NCBI GenBank assembly: GCA_000954095.1 | Contig: JYNY01000197.1 | Location: 1 to 45,265, forward strand | DNA length: 45,265 bases | Direction of reading: 5' to 3' | Source: Candidatus Omnitrophus magneticus | GTDB taxonomy: Bacteria > Omnitrophota > Gorgyraeia > Tantalellales > Tantalellaceae | Shown: positions 1 to 10,800 of the stretch, piece after piece | How positions within the stretch are numbered: the first letter of the stretch is position 1 | Layout: every line of letters begins with the position of its first letter | Notes under the pieces: model-generated | Database searches by the model: none | Seen by the model: only the letters and a program-made list of their open reading frames with translations | Told to the model about the DNA's origin: nothing | Position numbers and translations under genes: made by a program

Positions 1-1608
1 CCGCCACCGCCGCCATCGAAGCCGCCGCCATCGAAGCCGTCGCCGCCGCCATCGAAGCCGTCGCCGCCGCCGCCACTGTATCCGCCATCGTCTGTTTTTT
101 CAATAGCATTATTTTCAATAACGTCAACGAGGTTTTCAGCAGGGTCAATAGCGTTAATTATTTCGTCAACATCGTCAATGCTGCCGGGGGCGCTATTATT
201 GTTGGAAGTATTTTCATTTTCCCATTTAGAAATAATAGTGGCATATATTTTATTTAATAGGAATACTATTTTTTCTGATTCGTGCCAATAGTTTGGCATT
301 TGGTATTCTTTAATGAAGGTTCGCATTACATATGCCTTCTTAGGATAGTGGCTATTTTTATAATCGTTAACTATCTTTAAAATCAGTTGTGTTGCATGGT
401 TTGAGTTTAAAAGGGAAATTATTTCTTCTATGGTTTTATTTTTATTTCTTGGATGGGTGATACGCAATATTCCGGCCGAGTTATTTATTAAAGCTTGAAA
501 AATATTGCCAAAAGAGTTGAGGGTTAAGCCGTATTGAGTAATACGCTTAATATCCGGGAATATAGAGAAACCGCCTACAATAATTCCAGTTACTAAAAAT
601 ATAATGCCAAGGCTATTTAAGTTATAACCTAAGATAAGCGGCAAAATGCCCATGCCAATTAAACTAATAGATAAAAGCATGGATAGAGCCGGTGGGATAA
701 AATAACCTTTGTGATTTTTTATAATGTTTTCAAAGAAATTTTTTAGTTTTTCTTTTAGCGGCTTTATAGGCTCAAATATATCATTTACTTTTTCCATAAC
801 TATAGTGTTGTGGTCTAAATATTCTGGCATATTGGTCTGCCAGTGAAAAATATTTTTTATCCTTGCAGTTTGTACAGTAATGGAGTATTTGTTCCATTCG
901 GTAACCACCTGTTTAGTAATATTTTTGATTATCCTTTGTGAAAAATACGAATAATTTTCCCAGTTTTTGTTTAGCCAAGTTTTATTTGGAATTTCGGCCG
1001 CGTCTAGAACACCTTGTATTATTGTCTTTTCTATCATGCTTTCTGTTAGAACGATTGGCGCGTCTAGTAAAAACATATCAACTAATTCTGTTATGAATAA
1101 TATTTTTTTATCAGTTGTTGAGGAGTACAATATTTGTAGGAGTTCATTTAGTATTTTATCCATATTTTTTATTTTATTATTAATAAGTTTTTGTTTTAAT
1201 AGGGATATCGCTATTTTTGTTCCTAATAATGCTTTAATAGAATCCACGGGCATTTTTTTATTATCGGGAAGCGTGGAAAGCACGGTTTTTATCAATTCTA
1301 AAATTAAGTTGATATTTTGTTTTTCCATACCAGTTAGCAGTGTTTTTATGAGTTGCTCTATTAATTCGAACTCGTTGTTATCGTTTCCAAAGTCAATCGC
1401 CCCGCGATTACCAATCTTTAATATGGAAAATTGTTTTTTAACCCATGCCCAGAATGTTTGTAATTTTGATAAAGGTTTTTCTGGTAAATATGCTACAGGC
1501 GATGGAGTGTCTTGTTCGGTATCTATATTAGCTATTGTAGGAGTTTCTTTTTGTGCTGAGGGGGGTGTTGATAAATGTTTGGATTGATTTTTTTTCTTTA
1601 TTTCTTCT
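1..1608 (-). repeat. Left arm of a 1.6-kb inverted repeat
   Basis: This stretch is the reverse complement of 7047-8654, with every position x matching 8655 minus x. I compared several blocks base by base (1-14, 61-130, 361-420, 601-660, 1575-1608) and found no mismatch. The antisense frame over 967-1587 translates identically to 7068-7688. Similarity stops abruptly after 1608, where TTCT is shared and the next bases differ. The left boundary is cut by the window start, which falls inside a Gly/Asp-coding GC-rich tract that is itself repeated near 10054. Such identity implies a recent duplication, ongoing gene conversion, or an assembly artefact. Confidence 0.95.
1..1608 (-). pseudogene. Start-less copy of the middle of the giant gene B
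   Basis: Read on the minus strand, the left repeat arm keeps one open frame identical to gene B codons from about 7047 to 8654 and runs off the window start. It has no start of its own. The preceding gene A enters the arm one base out of frame and stops at 1598-1600. The first in-frame ATG is at 1328, with no visible ribosome-binding site. The encoded segment has one copy of the ~45-residue module, a hydrophobic pair equivalent to 7948-8095, and the beginning of the Gly-Asp-Phe linker. It could be a silent cassette, the 3' part of an alternative gene formed by inversion, or an assembly echo. Confidence 0.6.
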
Positions 1609-4501
1609 GCCGGATTTCTCCGCCCTTTATATCTTCCAACTCTCCTGTATCCGGTTCATTATATTCAAATAATAAATACCCGCCCGCGATAGGCGCGTGT
1701 GTGTCTATTACCATTCTTGCCGTATGAAAACCTATTTTAAAAAATTGATATAACGCCTTATCTTGCTCCACAACATAAAAAGAAGACGACCCTTTAGGCA
1801 GGTTAAGCTGTTTAACAGGATCAACATTTGAACCCGCTACCTCTCCGAAACCGGGAATAATTTTATTAAAAACTTTACGTATACTTTCTTGATGTAAATA
1901 AATAATAACATCTTGCAATGATGTTAAATTTCCTGTAATACTCCTAAGCAGGGATATTTCTTCTTGCGTAAGAGTCATCCCTTTATTAGTAGCTAAAATA
2001 CTATTTATTTCAAAAATTCTTTTACCCGGGTGATTGTCAGACATGTCAAAATCAGAATAAATCTCTGCCATTTTTTTTACATATTCCATAGCTTTAAAGG
2101 CATCGTCTCTCGTCAAAACATCTTTCCCTATAATCTTCAAAGCCTCATTATTTTTATCTATTAAATCTTCCAGCATATTAAACATCCGAGTATCACTATC
2201 TTTGAGTTCTCCATATATAATATTTTTTTGATACTTTTTATAATATTGTTTATCTCTCGCGTATATCTCTTGTATTTGTTCAACAGGAATAGCACCAACA
2301 TTTCTTAAAATAAAATAAAATTCTGAAAGATCTAAGTCATCTTTTTTTATTCTTCCATCTTTTACGGCTAAATCGTATTCAGCGCGGATTTTTTCTTTAA
2401 TCTTACCGGAAATAGAAACTAATTTATCAAAAAATTCTAAATGTTGTTGAAACATGTAATTACTGGCGCGATATAAAACATCCGTTTCAATTTCTTTTAT
2501 TATGTCAAGAGCGCCTAAATTCTTAAGCTCTTCCTGCAATTTGGCCATGCCTGTTCTTTTAAGATAAACCTCTCTTTCTTCCTTTGACGCTAGATTAAAC
2601 GTAAATGTTTCTCCATTTTCTTTAACAAGCGTCAAGTAATATAAAATCCCCTGCGCATCTTTTTCTATTATCACCGCGTTACCTTTTATTTCACGAATAT
2701 CTATTCTCTTTAAAAATTCTTCAAAATTTTCAGGGGTAACCCTATCATGTTTTATTTCTTCTTTACGAGATACGGAAAGCGCGTCATACTCAGCTCGGTA
2801 CTGGCCCGCCCAAATATTCTTTATTTTTTCTAAATTTTCTTTTTCCAGCACTGACCTTGAAAGCGCGTAAAAGATTGCTGTTTTTAATTTATTAATATCC
2901 CCTTCCGCTGAATAAAGATATGAAGACACCGCGAGTTTATACCGCGTAGTCTCCATAATTTTTTCATATTCTTTTTTCTTATTTGTAAGTATTGCCGCGT
3001 AAGGCCTAGTATCTTTACTATCAAACTTCGGCACAACCACCATATATGACACATTTTTATCTTTCATTAACGACATAAGCCCTTTACTGTGATACCCGCC
3101 TGTAATAAGCGCGCCGACTCTTTTACCTTCTTTCCTCATATATTTAAGAGTATTTTCCAAAATACTTTTATCGCGCTCTTCAGCTAACTTATAAAACTTA
3201 AGCGCCGGCGTTACACCCGAAATAATTCCCGCGATATCATATTCCCTCAAAATATCCGCCTTGTATTTATCACTCGTCCGCGTTAAAAAATTCTGTATTT
3301 TTTCCACGGAGTCTTCAGCAATAAAACTTTCTAAAACCATTCGTTCATCATTATTTAATTCTATTTTATACAACTTATCTAAAAGCCCCGTGAATTCTAT
3401 TAACCTATAAAGCGCGCGCTCATCTTCATTTAAATAAATTTTTTCACGCAATTCTTTTTCCAAAAGTTCAATCTCTTTATAAAGCCCTGTCAAATTAAGC
3501 TTTTCATACATCGTTATATATTTTATAAATTTTATTAATTCCTTATATCCATCCTCAGGAATATTGGCCGCGTCCGCGACTCCCGCCAAATATGAATGGT
3601 ACGCGCCATCGCTAATTTTTTTTTGTTTTAATTCCACTGAACGTAAAACCAAAATCTCTAACTTCTTACGGTCAAGCTTTTCCTTTAAAACCCCTATTAA
3701 TTTCTGCCTTTCCTGATTAGCCTTCGCGAAATCAATTTCTTTTTCAAATGCTACTACCCGCGTTAAGCCGGTTAATTCGGAATATTTATTGATATTTATT
3801 TTATATTCCTTTATAAAACGGCCAAGCGCCTCCCAATAATCCTCAAATTTTTTATTGCCTTTCTTATGCGCGATAACGCTCATCATGAATTCGCGCGCGT
3901 CTTTTCCCATAACCTTACTAGACAATATAAATAAATCTTTGGATAATTCTTCTATATCATTCAGAACTCCCGCGCTTTTTTCAGCAATCGCTCTAAAACT
4001 CTCTAAATTTTCCTGATACAATTTTTCATTTTCCGCGCCGTATAAAAGAACATTATTTTTTTCATTCGTTACTGCCAAAAATTCTCCGGCGCTCATTTTG
4101 CCTTCACGCATTAAAAAATCTCCTGTCTCTTTCATTATTTTTTTATTTGGAAAAGTTTTTAATATCGAGGTATCCACAAAACCGCTGGAACCTTCAATAC
4201 CCACAAAACTCAAATCATAATTTTTAATAAGAGAATCCAATAAATTAACTATTGAATATTGGCCTGACAAAGACGCGTGCGCGTCTTGAATATTGATTAT
4301 ATTTTCATCTCCTCCGCCCTGCCCGACGACTGCTTCTGTCATGCCAAATTCATAAGGGATATTAACCGGGCCAATACCCTTATATGACGGCGTTATTTTA
4401 ATATCATGCCAGAGATAATTTATCTCTTGCGCAAAGGCCGCCTGCTCCAGCGTAAAAACAATAGAAAGCAATAATGTTATCATTTTTTTAAAAATTTTCA
4501 T
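1598..4501 (-). CDS. Gene A: secreted TraB/ChaN-like domain protein, 967 aa
   Basis: A paralogue of the large divergent gene B. Residues 1-24 form a signal peptide (hydrophobic core, AFA before QE), so the protein is exported. Around residue 71 is IQDAHASLSGQYS, followed by a GIEGSSG turn, LYGAENEKLY, and near residue 467 GGYHSKGL. I read these as motifs of the TraB/ChaN/EreA-like fold (a His/Glu metal-site superfamily), separated by a long charged helical insert; this family link is an inference and the reaction is unknown. Similarity to gene B continues to about residue 620; the remainder is unrelated and unrecognised. AGGAGG lies 7 bases before the ATG. The last few codons (QKK, stop) lie inside the left inverted-repeat arm, so the natural C-terminus may have been cut or replaced there. 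Confidence 0.9.
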   Translation of the reverse strand: MKIFKKMITLLLSIVFTLEQAAFAQEINYLWHDIKITPSYKGIGPVNIPYEFGMTEAVVGQGGGDENIINIQDAHASLSGQYSIVNLLDSLIKNYDLSFVGIEGSSGFVDTSILKTFPNKKIMKETGDFLMREGKMSAGEFLAVTNEKNNVLLYGAENEKLYQENLESFRAIAEKSAGVLNDIEELSKDLFILSSKVMGKDAREFMMSVIAHKKGNKKFEDYWEALGRFIKEYKININKYSELTGLTRVVAFEKEIDFAKANQERQKLIGVLKEKLDRKKLEILVLRSVELKQKKISDGAYHSYLAGVADAANIPEDGYKELIKFIKYITMYEKLNLTGLYKEIELLEKELREKIYLNEDERALYRLIEFTGLLDKLYKIELNNDERMVLESFIAEDSVEKIQNFLTRTSDKYKADILREYDIAGIISGVTPALKFYKLAEERDKSILENTLKYMRKEGKRVGALITGGYHSKGLMSLMKDKNVSYMVVVPKFDSKDTRPYAAILTNKKKEYEKIMETTRYKLAVSSYLYSAEGDINKLKTAIFYALSRSVLEKENLEKIKNIWAGQYRAEYDALSVSRKEEIKHDRVTPENFEEFLKRIDIREIKGNAVIIEKDAQGILYYLTLVKENGETFTFNLASKEEREVYLKRTGMAKLQEELKNLGALDIIKEIETDVLYRASNYMFQQHLEFFDKLVSISGKIKEKIRAEYDLAVKDGRIKKDDLDLSEFYFILRNVGAIPVEQIQEIYARDKQYYKKYQKNIIYGELKDSDTRMFNMLEDLIDKNNEALKIIGKDVLTRDDAFKAMEYVKKMAEIYSDFDMSDNHPGKRIFEINSILATNKGMTLTQEEISLLRSITGNLTSLQDVIIYLHQESIRKVFNKIIPGFGEVAGSNVDPVKQLNLPKGSSSFYVVEQDKALYQFFKIGFHTARMVIDTHAPIAGGYLLFEYNEPDTGELEDIKGGEIRQKK

Positions 4502-4592
4502 GACACGCCTCCTATTTTTTAAAAAAAATTAATAATTATAAAAATACATATTTTGATATTTACATAATTTCTACTTTTATTATTACAGAAAT

Positions 4593-4601
4593 ATTATATC
4601 A
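4593..4601 (-). promoter_or_regulatory. Extended -10 promoter candidate for gene A
   Basis: On the minus strand this reads TGATATAAT, an extended -10 (TGn-TATAAT) about 90 bases upstream of the gene A start. No good -35 hexamer lies 16-18 bases upstream, which an extended -10 can tolerate. It would make the 305-base gap between the two gene starts a divergent promoter region. Confidence 0.45.
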
Positions 4602-4726
4602 TAAAAAAAATATAAAATAAATACCTTATAAATAAAAATTTTCTTTCTAACAATAGCCTTTAATCTACTAAAAAACCTTTTATAAGCACTACCATACTGT
4701 TAAAATTTTTTATTTTTAGATATGTA

Positions 4727-4754
4727 TTGATTTTTAAAAAATAAATGTTATAAT
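4727..4754 (+). promoter_or_regulatory. Sigma-70-type promoter for gene B
   Basis: TTGATT at 4727-4732 and TATAAT at 4749-4754 are separated by 16 bases, close to the housekeeping consensus. Transcription would begin around 4761, leaving a leader of roughly 45 bases before the gene B start at 4807. Because the -10 overlaps an upstream in-frame ATG (4753), that ATG cannot be the translation start if this promoter is used. Confidence 0.7.
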
Positions 4755-4775
4755 GTTGAACAAAAGTTGTTCAAC
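4755..4775 (+). promoter_or_regulatory. Palindrome over the gene B transcription start (operator or leader hairpin)
   Basis: GTTGAAC at 4755-4761 and GTTCAAC at 4769-4775 form a perfect 7+7 bp inverted repeat around a 7-base centre, starting right after the -10 box. A palindrome at this position typically binds a dimeric repressor. Alternatively it could form a small hairpin at the 5' end of the mRNA. No regulator gene is adjacent, so its ligand is unknown. Confidence 0.5.
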
Positions 4776-4806
4776 AAATATAAAAAAATTTTACCGGGAG
4801 GATAAA

Positions 4807-7800
4807 ATGGAAAATTCTAAAAAACTTTCCTTATCACGCTTTGGAAAATCAACATTAGTTAAGTGTCTTGCGGTAGTTGTTTCATTAGCATTTCTTTATC
4901 AAGATATTGTTTGGGCAGGCGGAGAAGAACTTCTTGCCAACAATCATCCGCCCATTCCTCTTACTCAAATAAAAGAAACAATAAAACCGCAAGATTTATC
5001 ACTTCCTTATAATATCGCTCAAAAAAGCGGCGCGTTTACTGCCGCGGGAGATGACAATTTAATTATTCATCTTCAAGACGCTCACGCGTCTTTATCAGGC
5101 CAATACAGTTTAGCTCAAGCATTAGACAACCTTGTCACAAACTATAATTTAAATTTAATCGCCATTGAAGGCGCGTCAGGCTACATTGACACATCTATTT
5201 TAAAAACCATTCCAAATAAAGATGTAAGAAAAGAAACCGCGGATTATTTAATGCGCGAAGGCAAAATGGGCGGCGCGGAATTTTTTTCCATTACTAGCGG
5301 AAAAGAAAACGTCGCGCTTTATGGAATTGAAAACGAAAAACTTTATTGGCAGAACGTCACTGAATTTTGCGCGGTTGATAAAGAAAGAGAAAAATTAGTA
5401 ACTATCACTAACGGCTTCATCACTCAACTAAAAACTCTTGAAGAAAAAATCTATTCGCCGGAACTAAAAACATTTAATGACAATTCCTTCGCGCACAAAA
5501 ATAAAGAATTATCTTTTTCAAAATATTGGGAAAACATTCAATCGCTAATAAAAAAACTAAATATAAAAACTAATGAATACACTGAACTATCCGCGTTAAT
5601 AAAAACTATGGAAATAGAAAAACAAATAGATTTTTCTAAAGCTAATGTTGAACGCCGTAGCCTCATAGAAACCTTAAATCCTAAACTCGCGAAAGAAGAT
5701 TTAAAGGAATTAATAATTAAAACAGCCTATCTCAAAGAAGACAAAATTTCAAAATCCGAATATCATTTATACCTCGCGGAACTGGCCGAGAAATACAATA
5801 TCTCCCTCAAAGAATACAAAAATTTAGAACTTTTCGTGGAATACATAAATATATACGAAAAAATAAATATATTTATGCTTTATAAAGAAATATTTCTTAT
5901 AGAAGAAAAAATCCGCGCCGTTATCTTTACTTCAAACGACGAAAAAGAATTATATGAAATAATGATAATGACATGGATGCTAAAACGGCTTTACACCGTG
6001 GAACTAACAAGCGATGATTTTCAAATAGTTAAAACGTGGCTCTCTAATTATAACGCTACAAAATTCACATCCTTTATAAAAGAGACATGCGCGAAATATA
6101 ACGCGCCAATACTAGCGGAATATAACATAAAAGAAATGTTCGCGGGGCTCCCAAGCGCTATAAAATTTTATGAAACAGCGGAAGCGCGCAATAAAAATAT
6201 GATTATGAACACAGTAAAACATATGAATGCTGAAGGCGCGCGCGTAGCGGCGCTTGTTACCGGCGGATTTCATTCAACAGGCCTTACAGACTTAATGGAA
6301 AAAGAAGGATTATCATATTTAGTCTTCGCGCCCAAATTTAAAGACAATACGCCAAGACCATATATAGCAGTCCTCACAAACAAAAAAAGTCCATATGAAA
6401 AAATTTTAGACAACGGCCAATATGAAATCGCCGTAAGCGCGTATTGCTACACGGGAAACTTTGAAGATTTTAAAGAAGCTATTTTTTACTCTCTTGCGGT
6501 AGAACGTTTACGAGGCGGAGATGTAAGAAAAATGAAAACATTATGGATAAACCAGTATGCACAAGAATACACAAAACTTATAAATAACAAAACAAAGCTT
6601 GATACCATTACAACTAAACCAATCAAACCAGAAAAATTCCAATCTGAACTAGAAAATTTTATGGCAGTTAAAAAAGTAGAAGATGGTGTTTTAGTTATGT
6701 ATAAAAATAAACCTGTAAAACTAGTTACAGAAAAAAACGGTAAAATTTCTGTCAATAATACTATTCCTGAAAAATACATAAATCCAGCGCCTCTTTTAGT
6801 GGCGGCGCAAAAAAATTCCTTATCGCAAAAACCTCTCTGGGAAAAAGCGCTTGATAAGCTAAACCGCACTAATCAGAAACTCCAAGAAACTATCCTTACT
6901 ACTCTTACTTTAGAAGAAACAATAACTGAAGAAATGATAATAAACCAATTAACCAAAAGAATAAACTTACCGCCTGATTGGCAAAATTATCCAGCACTTA
7001 GTTTAAAAGTTAATAATTTTATAAAAGAAATATTAGTGGCCAAGATAGAAGAAATAAAGAAAAAAAATCAATCCAAACATTTATCAACACCCCCCTCAGC
7101 ACAAAAAGAAACTCCTACAATAGCTAATATAGATACCGAACAAGACACTCCATCGCCTGTAGCATATTTACCAGAAAAACCTTTATCAAAATTACAAACA
7201 TTCTGGGCATGGGTTAAAAAACAATTTTCCATATTAAAGATTGGTAATCGCGGGGCGATTGACTTTGGAAACGATAACAACGAGTTCGAATTAATAGAGC
7301 AACTCATAAAAACACTGCTAACTGGTATGGAAAAACAAAATATCAACTTAATTTTAGAATTGATAAAAACCGTGCTTTCCACGCTTCCCGATAATAAAAA
7401 AATGCCCGTGGATTCTATTAAAGCATTATTAGGAACAAAAATAGCGATATCCCTATTAAAACAAAAACTTATTAATAATAAAATAAAAAATATGGATAAA
7501 ATACTAAATGAACTCCTACAAATATTGTACTCCTCAACAACTGATAAAAAAATATTATTCATAACAGAATTAGTTGATATGTTTTTACTAGACGCGCCAA
7601 TCGTTCTAACAGAAAGCATGATAGAAAAGACAATAATACAAGGTGTTCTAGACGCGGCCGAAATTCCAAATAAAACTTGGCTAAACAAAAACTGGGAAAA
7701 TTATTCGTATTTTTCACAAAGGATAATCAAAAATATTACTAAACAGGTGGTTACCGAATGGAACAAATACTCCATTACTGTACAAACTGCAAGGATAAAA

Positions 7801-10800
7801 AATATTTTTCACTGGCAGACCAATATGCCAGAATATTTAGACCACAACACTATAGTTATGGAAAAAGTAAATGATATATTTGAGCCTATAAAGCCGCTAA
7901 AAGAAAAACTAAAAAATTTCTTTGAAAACATTATAAAAAATCACAAAGGTTATTTTATCCCACCGGCTCTATCCATGCTTTTATCTATTAGTTTAATTGG
8001 CATGGGCATTTTGCCGCTTATCTTAGGTTATAACTTAAATAGCCTTGGCATTATATTTTTAGTAACTGGAATTATTGTAGGCGGTTTCTCTATATTCCCG
8101 GATATTAAGCGTATTACTCAATACGGCTTAACCCTCAACTCTTTTGGCAATATTTTTCAAGCTTTAATAAATAACTCGGCCGGAATATTGCGTATCACCC
8201 ATCCAAGAAATAAAAATAAAACCATAGAAGAAATAATTTCCCTTTTAAACTCAAACCATGCAACACAACTGATTTTAAAGATAGTTAACGATTATAAAAA
8301 TAGCCACTATCCTAAGAAGGCATATGTAATGCGAACCTTCATTAAAGAATACCAAATGCCAAACTATTGGCACGAATCAGAAAAAATAGTATTCCTATTA
8401 AATAAAATATATGCCACTATTATTTCTAAATGGGAAAATGAAAATACTTCCAACAATAATAGCGCCCCCGGCAGCATTGACGATGTTGACGAAATAATTA
8501 ACGCTATTGACCCTGCTGAAAACCTCGTTGACGTTATTGAAAATAATGCTATTGAAAAAACAGACGATGGCGGATACAGTGGCGGCGGCGGCGACGGCTT
8601 CGATGGCGGCGGCGACGGCTTCGATGGCGGCGGCTTCGATGGCGGCGGTGGCGGTAGCGACGGCGGCTTTGCTCTAACAAGCCTCTTAACTTGGCTCGCG
8701 CCAACTATCATGTTCGCGGTTGGTATTGGCCCAGTCATACTCGGCAACGCGACTACGCCACAATGGATTCTCACTATACTAGGCGGAATATGGGTCGCAG
8801 TGAATATCACATTAAGAGTCCTCAGCTCCGCTAAAAACGAACCTAAACAAAACGAAAAAAATATTTTAACGCAACCTCCAATAATACCGCAACTAACAAT
8901 ACCTATAGAAAGAAGAAAAAACCGTTTACCAATAGAAGCTACGTTAGATACACCTCTTGGTAATTTATTCCGCAATGAATTAAAACTTCTGACAGACATC
9001 TTACAAAAATTTTCAACGGTATCAATAATAACCCAAAATATGGTGCTCTTAGAACTAACTAAAAAAATATCATTACCTACTGATTGGCAAAATGATCCGC
9101 AACTCAAGAAACAAGTTAATAATTTTATCGCCATACTAATAGATGCTAAAAATATGATAGTAACGCAAGAAAACACATTACATACTACTCCTCGCGTAAA
9201 GATTTCTAAAAAAAATAATTATCCGTTTTCAGAAAAAAGAAATCAACAATATTCAAACCCAAGCCCCTCTCCGCAATTATTTTCTGACAAAATAAGCTAC
9301 AAAAACATAGACCTTATATTCCCCTCTTTAATAATCTTGTACACAATACCAATACTAACCGAAGAAATAGTACTATCACACTTACAAAAACTCATATCAT
9401 TACCTATTGATTTAAAAAATAATACGGAAATCCAAAAAGAAATTTATATTTTTATCGAAGATATAATAAAAAATAGACGTGTCTTCACACTAAAAGAATT
9501 TTTTTATACCCAAATCCTACAACTAGAACGTCTCGAGAGACTATTAAACGATGCCGCTAGAACAAAAACGCAAGAAATAAAAAACCATAAACAAAAAAAC
9601 ACTCCCGACTCGTCTATGGGAAAAATAACTGCATGGTTAAAAAATATATTCTCTAAATCCAATGACAAAGGCTACGTATCGCTAGATAACATAAAAATTA
9701 TCACAATAACTATCATATTTGTGATTGGTTTTAGCTTAATTATAACAAAACAGTTATCTCACTTTCATTGGATAACGTTAGGCCTTTTGTTATTATCACG
9801 CGGTTTAAAAAACATACCCGTCACCATCATACCGAGTATCTCCTCAAGCATTGCTATTTTCCCGCTTCTTTTCAGACAAAATCATTCTCTATTTGATACT
9901 GTCCTTTGGTGTATCGCTTTCTCTTTGGTCGGAACATTGATAGCAGTATTGATAGGAATATTATTATCTGACTTATTCGGAACGGATGACAACAAATCAT
10001 CTAAAAAGGATAAGAAGTACGACGATCCCGGTTTTGGCGATGGCGACGGCTTTGATGGCGGCGGCTTCGATGGCGGCGGTGGCGGTAGCGACGGCGGCTT
10101 TGCTCTAACAAGCCTCTTAACTTGGCTCGCGCCAACTATCATGTTCGCGGTTGGTATTGGCCCAGTCATACTCGGCAACGCGACTACGCCACAATGGATT
10201 CTCACTATACTAGGCGGAATATGGGGATTAATAAATATAGCGTTATTATTCATCAGCCCCGCGAGAATAAATCAATTAATAAATAATATTTTATTCACGC
10301 AGAGAAAAACTAGCGCGCAAGTTACAACATCTCTAATTGAACCAAAAATCGCGCTTGGTATACCTGATACTTTATACGCGACACTAAAAAATACTATCGG
10401 TATAAATAAATTTTGCGCGCGAACAGGAATTCAGGAACTTATCCCGTTAACCAGCGAAACACCTGAAGAAATGTTTAATGAACTTAAAAATCAAGTAACG
10501 CGCGACACAATTTACACGATTATTGACACTGACACATTAAAAGAAAAAGCGTATTCCGGAGAAAAATTCATGTATACCGCGTTTGAAAAAGTTGTGTCTG
10601 ACTTCAGTGAAAAAACAAAAAAAGAAATAATAATTTTAGCGAACCCTGAAATAACAAGTTTAACCGGTGAAAATATAGATAAAATAAATAATATCCAAAA
10701 GCTCCGTAAAGCCCTTAATGTCTGGGTATATCTTTTGCCTGAAATTATTTCTATGGAAATAAATAGTAAAAGTATATTTGATATGCGCGTGAATTATTTC

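Noticed and set aside
967-1587. 206-codon plus-strand frame in the left arm (same frame antisense at 7068-7688)
   Set aside because: It is antisense to the coding frame of gene B and exists twice only because the arm is duplicated.
4753-4806. 18-codon N-terminal extension of gene B from ATG 4753
   Set aside because: That ATG overlaps the -10 box, lacks a ribosome site and precedes a normal signal sequence beginning at 4807.
8578-8660. Short regular GC-rich repeats resembling a CRISPR array
   Set aside because: Units are 9-15 bases, have no spacers, and encode an in-frame Gly-Asp-Phe linker.
8364-9176. Pro-rich reading frame on the minus strand opposite the Gly-rich linker (also at 9882-10253)
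   Set aside because: It is the antisense of the Gly/Asp codons of gene B, has no ribosome site, and duplicates exactly with the repeat, so it is a shadow.
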